Under the pieces are notes generated by a model, which saw only the letters and a program-made list of their open reading frames with translations, ran no database searches and had not been told where the DNA came from. This document shows, piece by piece, positions 44,401 to 54,069 of a stretch of 64,000 nt of DNA. The DNA is from Agapetus fuscipes (Eukaryota; Arthropoda; Insecta; Trichoptera; Glossosomatidae), in assembly GCA_951799405.1 (NCBI GenBank), contig OX637335.1:23130342-23194341 (forward strand). Direction: 5' to 3'. The position numbers and the translations under genes were made by a program. Position 1 is the first letter of the stretch; each line of letters begins with the position of its first letter.

Positions 44401-44866
44401 TTCCTAGGAGACTTTCCGCCAGTTTTAAGGACCATTTTCGAGAAGTCAGTATTGCTCGAAGTGAGTGGCACAATGCCTCTTGCTTCCGGTAAGAAAGACC
44501 TACTTGGTGACAGGTGCTTCAGTGGCCTGCTCGCTATCTGCAATTGTCTGCAGTGGAGGCGACCATGAAGCTGGCAAAGTTTAGTCTTCCTAGGAGACTT
44601 TCCGCCAGTTTTAAGGACCATTTTCGAGAAGTCAGTATTGCTCGAAGTGAGTGGCACAATGCCTCTTGCTTCCGGTAAGAAAGACCTACTTGGTGACAGG
44701 TGCTTCAGTGGCCTGCTCGCTATCTGCAATTGTCTGCAGTGGAGGCGACCATGAAGCTGGCAAAGTTTAGTCTTCCTGGGAGACTTTCCGCCAGTTTTAA
44801 GGACCATTTTCGAGAAGTCAGTATTGCTCGAAGTGAGTGGCACAATGCCTCTTGCTTCCGGTAAGA
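44320..44866 (-). repeat. 186-bp tandem triplication inside the DIRS gene
   Basis: Unit boundaries at 44320, 44506 and 44692 (GGTGACAGGTGCTTCAGTGG), nearly identical copies. 186 bp is 62 codons, so the repeat keeps frame and encodes PEARGIVPLTSSNTDF through GRLHCRQLQIAS three times. Confidence 0.93.
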
Positions 44867-45631
44867 AAGGAATTTGCAATTGTTGTGCGTGTCCCAAACG
44901 ATTCCCAAGTACTCTAATTGTTGAGTGGGGAAGAGCACTGACTTCTGGAGATTTACATACCACCCCAGAGATTGTAGGATATCTACTGCTAGATGCGATT
45001 GCCGACAAAGATCGTCCTTGGATTGGCTCGCAAGGAGGAAGTCGTCGAGATAAACGATTGTCCGAATACCTCGTCGCCTCAGTAGTTGGGCTACCCAATT
45101 TGTAAGGGTTGCAAACATTCTGGGGGCAGATGAAAGGCCAAAGGGCAGACTTGTCATCTGAAGTAATTCTCCTCGATAGACCAGTCGCAAAAATCTCCAA
45201 TGTTTCTGTGCACTTGGGAGATGAAAGAAGGCTTGCGATAGGTCTATTTTCGACAACCAATTGTTTGGCTGCAGAAACTCTGGCACTTTGTAGTGGCTAT
45301 GAGTTTGAACGGAACCGGGTCCAGGAAGAAGTTTAACGATTTCAGGTTGAAAATCATTCTCGAGGAACGGTCCGATTTGGGTGTTAGGAACATTTTTGAT
45401 AAGAAGCTGGGAGATGACTCCGCGGCCTCTATAACGCCGAATTCGGTCATTTCCTTTATTTGAGAGTCCATTTCGGGTGAAGGACTCGTCTGGTATAGCA
45501 TTAAGGTCTTTTTGTGTGGTAATATCAGAGGGGGAATTGAGATGAAAGGTATTCTTACTCCGATTATCATCTTCAGGATGTGGTTTGGTGCTCCGAGTGA
45601 CGTCCAAACCTGTAGGGAGGACTTCAAGCAT
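44720..45631 (-). pseudogene. DIRS reverse transcriptase
   Basis: Frame 45631-44720 on -: WLSKIDLSQAFFHLP, LPFGLSSAPRMFATL and the catalytic IVYLDDFLLASQS (YxDD). It ends ASFMVASTADNCR then stop; the continuation GRLHCRQLQI lies in the neighbouring frame, so a frameshift separates it from RNase H. Confidence 0.92.
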
Positions 45632-45652
45632 CCTCTGCGAAATGGTTTCTTG

Positions 45653-46780
45653 TCATTTTCGTGGATGCCTCCGTCTGTCTCCTTTGAGATTTCCTGACCG
45701 TGTGTTATTCCCTGCCCTTTTTCCTCTTGAAGAGAAATTTGGAGCGTCTCTAAGGCCTCGATTGCTTTCCGCAGTGGGTCGTTGCTGCCCTCTAAAAAAC
45801 TGATTCCTTTTCTGTACTGGAACGTGCGGTTTCGATGAGGTGCTGGGTTGAGGGCACTGGGTCTTCACTGACAATTTGTCGGTGGTCCCCACTCTAGAGA
45901 AAAAAGACGTGAGACTGTCTTTGCCAAACAAGTGTTCGGTACTCGGCGGGAATTTGTTTAACCCCTCTCACATGCTCTTCCTTAACATGCCCTAGCACAG
46001 CTTTCCTGCGGAACTGGAGGGCCTCTGTCCGCCTCCCCCATACCGTCTGGAGGATGTCTTCCGAGACTTTCTGGTATGGCGAGTCCAGAGCGAACAGCGT
46101 TTTGACCTTTTCGAAAAGGGCTTTCCTCGCCAAGGTCGTGTCGCTCCGGGCTCCCCAGTTGACCAAGGTCTGAAGCCCAGACTGGAACTCCTCTTTCTGG
46201 ATGAGGAGGGCGTGGGACATGGCTGCAAACGACCGCTCGCCTGAATAGGGGAGCTTACGTCGCACTGGCTAAGTTCATCGTTCACTGCCAGGTCGACGAA
46301 CGCCGGTTCTGCCAGGTACTTTTTCTGTACCTCGGCGTACCTTACTCCGGCCCAGTTTTCACTGTCGAAGTGCTGGAGCCTTTGGAGCGCTTCGACCCTG
46401 TTGCTCTTGGCCTTGGGGTGAGCTGGTTCTTCCACCGTTGTGGCGGCTTCCTGGAAGCTCAGCAGTAGCTCTTCCTGGGCCTCCTCATTCTCTTCCAGTC
46501 CCGAAGGTTGTTAGAGGAAGTTGCTGGAAGAGTTTCCTGCCGCCGATTCAACGAGATTTCCCATAGAACTGGCGGGCCAGTCACCGAAAACTGCGTTCGT
46601 CAGCATCACGATGTGGGAAACCAGATAATCTATCCTTGGGTCCAAGACAACCCTCAGCCGTTTCTGACGCCGCGGCGGTGAACCTGATTCCGAAGTGTCG
46701 TATCCGCGTTTTAGTGACGCATCACCTGAATCCTGTGAGATTTCGTCGAGAGGTTGCCCTTTATTGTTATCACAACTCAT
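45653..46780 (-). pseudogene. DIRS gag-like region, frameshifted
   Basis: Probable start MSCDNNKGQPLDEISQDSGD at 46780. Pieces in shifting frames follow: HFDSENWAGVRYAEVQKKYL, then GERSFAAMSHALLIQKEEFQ and TVWGRRTEALQFRRKAVLG, then an Arg/Gly-rich tail NQFFRGQQRPTAES. Order and composition match the gag of DIRS elements, which lack zinc knuckles. Confidence 0.75.
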
Positions 46781-47050
46781 AACATTGATTTTGATGTTAT
46801 ATAAAGTAAAAACTCCGTTAAAATAACGAAAAACGTTTTTCGTAAATATGACAGCGTGGCATAACCAACAAAAATACGTATGCGAACTTTTAACCACCAC
46901 AATATCACCTGTTTTAGTTTTTAATTGTTCACAAGGACACAAGATGGTAAAATAACACTCTTTTAAATGTTTTTGCCCAGGAATATTGTCAATTCACTCA
47001 AATTTTCGAAGGTAAAATCAACTGACATGTGACCACAAAGGGAAAATGAC

Positions 47051-47242
47051 GCTTTATGAAAAATTGCGACCGGGTTATGGGGAAACTGGAAATAGGGAAC
47101 AGGAAATGGGGAAAAAGCGACCATAGAGTAGAAAGTGCCTAAAGTGTAAAAAAGTGCAAATCAAAGACCCAGGAATAGACTAAAAAACCACATAAAAGGG
47201 GAAAAGTGACTGTTTCTCTCATAATATGGACTCCAGACATCT
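47051..47242 (-). repeat. DIRS right inverted terminal repeat
   Basis: GCTTTATGAAAAATTGCGAC to ATGGACTCCAGACATC, the complement of the left repeat. Confidence 0.93.
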
Positions 47243-47339
47243 CTCAGAACACATAATAACAATATTTTTGCACTACATGCCTGTTACTTGTAACCAATTA
47301 TAAATTTATAAATACAAATCCTACCTAGTGAAAAACTTA

Positions 47340-48498
47340 CCCCCGTATTCACGATCAAAACTGGCACTTCCTTAAGGGCAAACCAGCGCTTAGATTGGGG
47401 AAATTCATTTCAAGAACAATACTTAAGGTAAAATTAGCGCTTAAGCGCTCCAAAAACTAGCACTCAGGTAAGTAAGGTCGACACGTATATTAACCAACGC
47501 TTAAGCGCTGTCAAAATATTCCGTCATATTTCATTGTTATCACATTTTTTGTTTGATTGTGAATTTACATGAAAAAATGAATTCTTACTATAAACATGAT
47601 TTTTACAAGTGTATTAACATTGTTTTGACGAGTTCATTTACATTGCTTGACCATCAGAATTGGGTTTGTTCTCCGGTATGGTCTAGGACCATACTTCAAT
47701 GACAGATGAACTGTCAAAATATTCCGCCGCATTTCATCAGCACATTTTTTGTTTGGTTGTGAATTATTAACATAAAATAATGAATTCTTTCGATACAGTT
47801 GACTTCAACGAGAATAATAACATTGTTTTGTTCAAAAATAGTGTCCCAAGAAAATATATCAGAGACTGTAAAGACCCATTTACGTATTACGAAAAGGAAG
47901 AATTTAGAAGACGTTTTTGATTGAAAAAATGCGTCGTTCTGTATACAGTTTTGCCGTTGCTCATTGAGGGTTGCAAAGCCAACGATTTCTTCGATCTGTT
48001 ATTTTATCTTCTATTACAGGTTTTTCTTTAATCAGAGCCACCAGCAGCTCCTTTTCCGCTGGAGAAAACAACATCTTTTTGGCGCTGAAATCGATCAAAA
48101 CACTTTACATTGGATATTACATAAATGTATTTTTAAAAACTAATAGAAATTGTAAACAAACAAATTCGTACTTACGGTTTACTTAAAGTAGTAATTGCGT
48201 TATACGTACTTATTTGTTGTCAAGTTTTATGCAAAGTTGATATGACATTGAAATTTGAAAGAGGCGGCAATGATAAGAGTGAAGTACGCCGAATATCGGT
48301 CGGAAGGTACTGACCAATTACAGAGCTGGGTTTTTTCGAGAGCCAATGACAAACCCGTACGTCTCCTGGGGGTTGGGCACTACGCTGATTACTGCTTGAG
48401 TGTTCTTTGTGAAACAAAACGCTCCAGAATGTCGACCCTTGAGTAAGTGTAGCGCTTGAGTAAGGCACTTAAATCAGTTTTGATCGTGAATACGGGGG
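47340..48498. mobile_element. PIF/Harbinger-type element remnant, TTA target duplication
   Basis: Terminal inverted repeats CCCCCGTATTCACGATCAAA (about 24 bp in all) flanked by TTA at 47337-47339 and 48499-48501. 1.16 kb, non-autonomous; contains a Myb-like protein fragment at 47961-48100. Subterminal motifs such as AGCGCTTAAG recur. Confidence 0.9.
47961..48100 (-). pseudogene. Myb/SANT-like fragment of a Harbinger second protein
   Basis: On -, MLFSPAEKELLVALIKEKPV then IEDKITDRRNRWLCNPQ and stop at 47961. The pattern FSPAEKELLVxLI...IEDKxTD is that of the Myb-like DNA-binding protein that accompanies PIF/Harbinger transposases. The rest of the domain is missing. Confidence 0.65.
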
Positions 48499-48596
48499 TT
48501 AGTCTCTTAATAAATTTGTTGTGTGGAATCAAAGGTGGCAAATTAGGATTTGTAATGAGCTTAATATATGGAAACACAAATAATTATTTTTATATA

Positions 48597-48867
48597 GTCA
48601 TCTAATGCAACTAAACTACACATATAACTTGTAACTACTTGCCGCGTTCCGCTGAAGGGGTCGCATGTGGCGAGAGAACCTATTTATTTTTACAGGCAAG
48701 GAAGCCGGCCTTACACCAACCACTTCAGTTGAAGGGGGCTCCCAAGGGGGCTAGTACTCATTTCCTGTGAAGGCTGAATAAACCTTGCTGGTATTTTATT
48801 TTCGGTTTGAAATAAACATCAAAACGGTAAATCATATCTGACTATCTACTGAGCTATTGACTGGACA
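48597..48867 (-). mobile_element. SINE family B, copy 10
   Basis: Complement-strand copy with a deletion around the B box (48838-48845); ends CTACTGAGCTATTGACTGGA. Confidence 0.85.
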
Positions 48868-48951
48868 TCTCATTTTCAAAAAGTCCTCGATTGCCATCTT
48901 TTACTCTGATGCAAGTAGCAAGATGCACACTCGATTTATTTGCTGTATTAG

Positions 48952-49103
48952 TCTTCTTCTTCTTCCTCAGTCCACTCCTGGACGTAGGCCTCCTCCAATC
49001 CTCTCCATGTTTGTCTGTCAGCTGCTGTGTTCAGTCATCCTCTGCCTGCAGTTCCCTTGATGTCGTCCAGCCACCTCAGTTGGGGTCTGCCCACTCCCTG
49101 CTT
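48952..49103 (-). mobile_element. RTE-like LINE 3' fragment
   Basis: On -: PQLRWLDDIKGTAGRG and then RQTWRGLEEAYVQEWTEEEE, matching the C-terminal tail seen at 1895-1948. The A-rich 3' end is complement of CTTCTTCTTCTTCCTC. Confidence 0.75.
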
Positions 49104-49109
49104 GGACTT

Positions 49110-50040
49110 AGTGAATTATTAGTAAATCCCATTGTATTAGTAAACCAATCATATGATGAACAATGTACCTGTATATAAAGCAAACTACTTTTCATATACT
49201 TTGTTTTTTGTGCTAAATTTATTTAGTTTTCACATAGTGAAATATTGGAGAGTTACTGTTAAAGATTATATTTATCAATAAAACTTTCTTAGTTATAAAA
49301 CATGTTGTTTTAGTTTATAATTATAATCTTCATTAATATTATATTTCAAAAGTTATAAGTTAGCTTTCAAAACCTAATCCGTTACAATAACAGTAAATAA
49401 TTTCAAAAACTCTACATGAAATTGTAAGTTTAAAATGCATCCAAATCGTACCTATTCAGTGTTATTCTTACACAGCAAATCTATGGTTCAACCGGCACCT
49501 AATGTGCATTTTCCATACAATAAAAATGATGATCCATGGATTAGCTACCTATGTATCAAAGGTGCTGTGAATATCCCTGTTTGGGTCCTGCACATGCATC
49601 GTCCTGAACGTGGTTGAAAACAGAACTAGCAGAGCCATCTTGTAAAATGTCACTTTTCGCAGTGAAGTTAGCTGTGTCGTATTGCTCAAAGTTCTTATTT
49701 TATATTTTGATAAAAAAAAGTGTGATTGCCCTTTTCACTAGTGACAGTCTGGTGTTGAATGAGAAGTCTAGCAGAGTAAGGGAATGTATGTTAGCTGTCA
49801 CACGATTTGATCCCATATGTGTAGTGATCGAAAATATTTTGTGACAGAAACCATAAAGCAGTATGAAAAGTGCGTTAAGTTCTAAAAAATAGTCAGGGAG
49901 CTGTTGTTTTGAATGAAGGAGCATTCTGATGGCTTAGTTTGCAAACCGGCCGTCCTCGTTTTGGATAATTTTAAAAGACAGAAAACAAACCTTGTATAAT
50001 TGTTAACATATGAGTTCTCCTCAATAAAATTTAGAAAACA
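49110..50040. other. AT-rich non-coding stretch
   Basis: No gene found. 49480-49560 (AATCTATGGTTCAACCGGCA, CATTTTCCATACAATAAAAA) weakly matches 58030-58120, an unnamed dispersed repeat. Confidence 0.4.
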
Positions 50041-50043
50041 TTA

Positions 50044-50464
50044 GGTCGGGGAAAGAATCTTTTTGCATAAAGTATGTATATACTTGTAATAAAATATCTT
50101 TAGCTGTACTATTTGTATCTGGCTGGTTTTCATTACATTAAAAAGTGGACATTTCAAAAACATAATCAAATTGGGGAAAAAATTGTTTCGCAATGTTTTT
50201 CATATGTCTTTCTTTCTGTCAAAATGAGCGAATCGAATGAAGAAATTAGATACATTTTAAAATCTTATTACAAAAAAGGGAAAAATGCAACGCAAGCAGT
50301 GAAAAGAAATTGTGGCGTTTATGGACCTAATGCAGTGTCAGTAAGAGTAGCACAAAGTTGGTTTAAGCGTTTTCAATCCGGGAATTTTGATGTCAAACAT
50401 GCATCTCGCTCTGGTCGCCTATACCAATTTTCATATAAAATGCGAAGAAACTTTTTCCCCGACC
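50044..50464 (+). mobile_element. mariner-type internally deleted element
   Basis: Terminal inverted repeats GGTCGGGGAAAGAATCTTTT / complement of GGTCGGGGAAAAAGTTTCTT, flanked by TA at 50042-50043 and 50465-50466. It contains only the transposase N-terminus: from ATG 50224, KKGKNATQAVKRNCGVYG and VRVAQSWFKRFQSGNFDV, the helix-turn-helix part, then runs into the right repeat. The DDD catalytic domain is deleted, about 420 bp of an expected 1.3 kb. Confidence 0.92.
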
Positions 50465-50469
50465 TATTT

Positions 50470-51020
50470 TTTCATTGGGATACTTTGGAATTTTTTTAAT
50501 AAATCATTATTTGAAATGAATGACTTTTATATTTTTAGAATTATATAATGTTTTTTGCTCTCCGACAGAATCCCAAATGGAGTTGGCTGGTTGGCAGGTT
50601 AAGCTATCGATTCTGTTTAATAAAAACAAATGGCCATTATTGTATATGTTGGTACCGACAAATATCACAGCAGTATGTTCATCAAGATTTTTGTACTACT
50701 GTAAAAGATTTTTCTTATTACCCTGAAAACAAAAGGTACTTTGGATTTTTAAAACCAAAAAAATCATAATCCTACTGTATTTTAAAAACAAAAAGTAGAT
50801 ATTGAGACAATTTACCTCTGAATCTTATATAGGTAACTTCTCCATTCTATAAGGTGAGCAGTAGCAAGTAGGTTTGACAAAATGTTGGGATGCTTCAACG
50901 ATCCCCGTTGCCTTTTTGGATCTTCCGATACTACGAGTAAGATACTAAAAACAGATATACGTTGTCATACTCTACAAGAAAACAGCATTCAACTTGTGAG
51001 ATGTAAAATAACTATTTTAA
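50470..51020. other. Non-coding stretch
   Basis: Nothing recognised; frames here contain W-rich translations but no family match that I can see. Confidence 0.35.
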
Positions 51021-51120
51021 TATTTTCTAGGTTATTAGCAGTTACTTCGTGAAAGTTCATTTTAATAGATTAAAATAAAAAACTTATTTGTTACAATTCA
51101 CATGAGTTTTTATTATATTT

Positions 51121-51165
51121 ACACCTGAAGATGGGAGGTATTGCTTCTCCCGAAACCGGTAGTGT
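51121..51165 (+). ncRNA. Hammerhead-ribozyme-like motif
   Basis: ACAC, CTGAAGA (51125-51131), extra T, stem II GGGAG/CTCCC with a 9-nt loop, GAAA (51152-51155), ACCGGT self-complementary stem III (51155-51160), predicted cleavage after A51161, then GTGT pairing with ACAC. One of the two cleanest copies in the window (with 11690-11740). The extra base before stem II is the one departure from the textbook core. Confidence 0.6.
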
Positions 51166-51567
51166 TTAAAAAATAATAAAAACTCATGTGAATTGTAACA
51201 AATAAGTTTTTTATTTTAATCTATTTTAATATTCACTAATTGACGTGAAATAAGCATCAAAATAGGTGATTTATGTAATAGGAATGGTGAACTAGTGGGA
51301 AATATAAAATAATATAATTTTCCAATTTAAATATTTAAGCTGGAGTCTTAAATTAATATGAAGTTTATTAACACCTTGGAGAATGACAACTAAATCAGTT
51401 ACAGTAGGAAATAATATGAAGACAACTTTATATCTCTTGCAACATCTAAAGATTTGTGAACCTCGTTGAAAATCCCTCGAGGCTTTTATAATAATCTAAT
51501 TTTAGAATAAGTAAAAAAATACATTGAAGCAGTATATTACTGTAGAATAATATTTACTCTATTTAAA

Positions 51568-51812
51568 GGAAGTTCCTTGATTAATAGGATGGCATAAGGC
51601 TATAAAAACTTGGTTCACTTTTGCCAATCCCGCCCCGTTTCAGGGAAAGGCAGCAGGAGTTGCAAAATTTATATTCATGTGGGGTTTAGTTTATTTTGCA
51701 TATACACATGCAGCATGTGTAAGCACAAATTTACATGTTCCTGCTAGTGGGCATGCATTAAATGTGAGCCTTAAATGTCAATATATCTTTGCAACTTAGA
51801 TCATAGAAAGGT
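51568..51812 (+). mobile_element. SINE family A, copy 12
   Basis: Forward copy, TTCCTTGATTAATAGGATGG to TTGCAACTTAGATCATAG. Confidence 0.85.
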
Positions 51813-51887
51813 AGGATGTTTCAATAACCAAAGAAAAGATGAGTATTTGTCATAATATGAATATGATTTTGTAGGGTTTGTGTGTTC

Positions 51888-52085
51888 ACACAGTGAAAAT
51901 CCATTTTATTTAAAATAAAATATTTTTTTCTTAAACGTTGTTTAATTTTCACAATAATATTTTATATCTCGAGCACTTTCGACCTCACTCTTGATAATGA
52001 CCTGAATATTGATGGTTGAAAGTGCTCGAGATATAAAATATTATTGTGAAAATTAAACTACGTTTAAGAAAAAATAATTTTATTT
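51888..52085. mobile_element. Element D, copy 2 (palindromic)
   Basis: Arms TTTCACAATAATATTTTATA + TCTCGAGCACTTTC and the exact complement at 52012-52064. The centre, TTGATAA, T, GACC/GGTT, GAAA, AGTGCT (51991-52026), is a degenerate hammerhead core (C3 to T, G8 to A). Confidence 0.8.
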
Positions 52086-52164
52086 TATATGAATATGAGT
52101 TGTTATTATTTCATACAATAAAATAAAAATTGCTTTGTTTTAATTCACATGAGTTTATTTTTGG

Positions 52165-52212
52165 ACACGACCAGTTTTGGGAGAAGCAGTACCTCCCATC
52201 TTCAGGTGTAAA
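52165..52212 (-). ncRNA. Degenerate hammerhead-like motif (GAAA to AAAA)
   Basis: On -: ACAC (52209-52206), CTGAAGA (52205-52199), T, stem GGGAG/CTCCC, AAAA in place of GAAA, ACTGGT, then C and GTGT. Only the invariant G12 is changed. The opposite arm at 52226-52275 keeps GAAACTGGTC but has a disrupted stem II. Confidence 0.5.
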
Positions 52213-52375
52213 TAGAAACTATTTACACCTGAAGATTCCCATCTTACCTCCCGGTACTGCTTCTCCCGAAACTGGTCGTGTCCAAAAATAAACTCATGTG
52301 AATTAAAACAAAGCAATTTTTATTTTATTGTGTTAAAATGAACTTTCACGAAGTAACTGCTGAAAATCTAGATAT

Positions 52376-52955
52376 GTTATTATTTCTGTAAATAACAAAA
52401 TTTACCTCATAATTTATCAAATATATCTTTTATAAGCATGTAATGTGTGTGTAAATAGGTGACAGCACCGCGGCTTAGTGATGTAAGACGAGGCCAACAT
52501 GAGTGTGCTCTGCCTCTTTGTAGCAGGTTCAAATCCCAAGGCTCACTTTCCAATAACTAGTATGATGGATAAGTCTGCCATGAATATTTAAAATATATTC
52601 AGTAAGATTTACGTCAACTATTTTTTTCATAAAAATATTTTATGGATGCATGAAAACATCATTAATCAAAAATAGAATTGTAAGAGATGAATATGTTAGA
52701 GATTACAGTTGTGTATTTAAAATAGTCAGCTAAAATTGAAACCACATTTCAGTATTTCATTCCACATATTTTTCAGGAGTAAAAAAACTTTGTACTAAAA
52801 TTAATATTTTTAGTAGTTTTATATTGGTAAAGGGGCAGTGTTTAATTGAAAAATAGGAAATGTACATATTTTGAAGGTTGTTTATCGATGTTACATAACC
52901 ACAATATACGGAGTTTCACTTTTGCTACTTTAAAATTTTCTAATCGCTTTTCACT
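52376..52955. other. Non-coding stretch with one tRNA-like segment
   Basis: 52457-52552 has GCGGCTTAGTGATGTAAGAC and GGTTCAAATCCCAAGG, A- and B-box-like spacing, possibly a SINE head. Nothing else recognised. Confidence 0.35.
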
Positions 52956-52957
52956 AG

Positions 52958-53255
52958 CTACACATATTAAAGTGTAACTTCTCGCCGCATTCTCCCCAAA
53001 GGGATCGCATGTGGCATATACACTAATTTACTTTTACAGGTAAAGGCGCCGGCCTTGTGACAACCACTTCAGTTGAAGTGGTGGTTTTCCCAGCATTAGA
53101 GGGGGCTGGTTCTCATTTCTTGTGAAGGCGGAGTAACGCTTGCCGGTATTTTATTTTGGATTTGAAATTAACATCGAAATAGGAAATCATTTCTGACACC
53201 CTTGGTGGGATTCGAACCCGAGCTCTCGACATGGAGTGCAAGCACTCTACTAATG
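52958..53255 (-). mobile_element. SINE family B, copy 11
   Basis: Complement-strand copy, AGCTACACATATTAAAGTGT to GAGTGCAAGCACTCTAC; the last part of the tRNA-like head is lost. Confidence 0.88.
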
Positions 53256-53395
53256 AAAATACCTATCACTATCTCCAATGAAAATTTAAATTAATCCTTA
53301 AGTAAAAATAAGTTTTTTTTTGGCAGGGAATAGTGTGTAATGCATTGTGTATGGGTACTTTAAGATGTTTTGACTGTAGATGAAATGGTGTAGGC

Positions 53396-53694
53396 CAGGG
53401 GTCGGCAACCTTTTGAGTTGGAAGAGCCAAAAATTACAGTTTACAAAATTTCAAAGTTTATAAAAAGCCACAAATGTAAATAATGTCGACGGGGGTGAGG
53501 AGGGGGTGAAAAGTGTGTACAAGTGGCCGAGAGATAGAATCGGTGCCTAATCCTCGTTAATTGATTCCAAATGATTTGTTTTGGTTTTTGATAAAATTAA
53601 TAATATTTGGGTTTGGAACTAAAAAGCTGAAGAGCCGCAGCTTCACATCCAAAGAACCGCATGTGGCTCACGAGCAGCAGGTTGCCGACCCCTG
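53396..53694. mobile_element. hAT-type MITE, 8-bp target duplication
   Basis: Terminal inverted repeats CAGGGGTCGGCAACC / GGTTGCCGACCCCTG, flanked by GTGTAGGC and ATGTAGGT (6 of 8 identical). 299 bp, with GAGCCGCAGCTTCACATCC and CCGCATGTGGCTCA subterminal sequence typical of hAT non-autonomous elements. Confidence 0.9.
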
Positions 53695-53830
53695 ATGTAG
53701 GTAAATCAATTCATTTATCATCTTACATAATTATACCAGCATTGAATAAGAGTTTTAGGCTTACACGGCCGGCTGATGATGCTGGAGTGAAGTTTTCCGG
53801 GATCTGTTGCCGTGGTCTGTGGGAGCTGGA

Positions 53831-53878
53831 GCTTCCGGACGTTTCGCCCATTTCTACGATGGGCTTCTTCAGCGTGAA
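53831..53878 (-). ncRNA. Hammerhead-ribozyme-like motif (left arm of hairpin)
   Basis: On -: CTGAAGA (53872-53866), A, GCCCAT/ATGGGC stem, GAAA (53845-53842), ACGT, then CCGGAAGC. Mirror of the + strand motif. Confidence 0.55.
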
Positions 53879-53963
53879 GTATGATGATGATGAAGATCTT
53901 GATGAGAACTGTGATATATCATACTGACATCACAGTTCTCATCAAGATCTTCATCATCATCAT

Positions 53964-54013
53964 ACTTCACGCTGAAGAAGCCCATCGTAGAAATGGGCGA
54001 AACGTCCGGAAGT
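53964..54013 (+). ncRNA. Hammerhead-ribozyme-like motif (right arm of hairpin)
   Basis: ACTTCACG, CTGAAGA (53972-53978), extra A, stem II GCCCAT/ATGGGC with 7-nt loop, GAAA (53999-54002), ACGT as minimal stem III, predicted cleavage after C54006, then CGGAAGT pairing with ACTTCACG around a small internal loop. The mirror copy is on - at 53831-53878. Confidence 0.55.
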
Positions 54014-54069
54014 TCCAGCTCCCACAGACCACGGCAACAGATCCCGGAAAACTTCACTCCAGCATATAC

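Larger units (their letters stand above)
42066..47257 (-). mobile_element. DIRS-type tyrosine-recombinase retrotransposon, near-complete but mutated
   Basis: 5.19 kb on -, with gag-like, reverse transcriptase/RNase H, methyltransferase-like and tyrosine recombinase regions in order. Inverted terminal repeats (42113-42306 and 47051-47242) and an internal complementary region (42333-42432) that joins complements of both extremities are diagnostic of DIRS elements, which integrate through a circle and leave no target duplication. Both extremities carry ATAAT and the internal region has a single ATTAT at the corresponding junction. The coding frames have at least three shifts and several stops. 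Confidence 0.93.
51027..52375. mobile_element. Composite inverted-repeat element E (Penelope-like termini)
   Basis: The outer left end CTAGGTTATTAGCAGTTACT then TCGTGAAAGTTCATTTTA (51028-51065) is complementary to the outer right end TGAACTTTCACGAAGTAACT then GCTGAAAATCTAGA (52335-52370). Each end also folds on itself: 51063-51110 with 51172-51227 (TTACAATTCACATGAGTTTT) and 52127-52215 with 52225-52331. SINE A copy 12 and element D copy 2 lie between. Three hammerhead-like cores sit in the hairpins. Confidence 0.75.
53783..54066. mobile_element. Foldback element P, copy 2: near-perfect hairpin of about 140-bp arms
   Basis: GCTGGAGTGAAGTTTTCCGG to GAGAACTGTGATATATCA pairs almost base for base with ACATCACAGTTCTCATCAAG to GGAAAACTTCACTCCAGC, with a loop of about 10 nt near 53925. 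Both arms contain a hammerhead-like core, so one lies on each strand. No coding capacity. Confidence 0.9.

Noticed and set aside
43976..45336. + strand open frames of 75-140 codons
   Set aside because: Antisense to the DIRS reverse transcriptase and recombinase.
49435..50769. Several 60-75-codon open frames
   Set aside because: AT-rich sequence without family similarity, apart from the mariner N-terminus, which is annotated.
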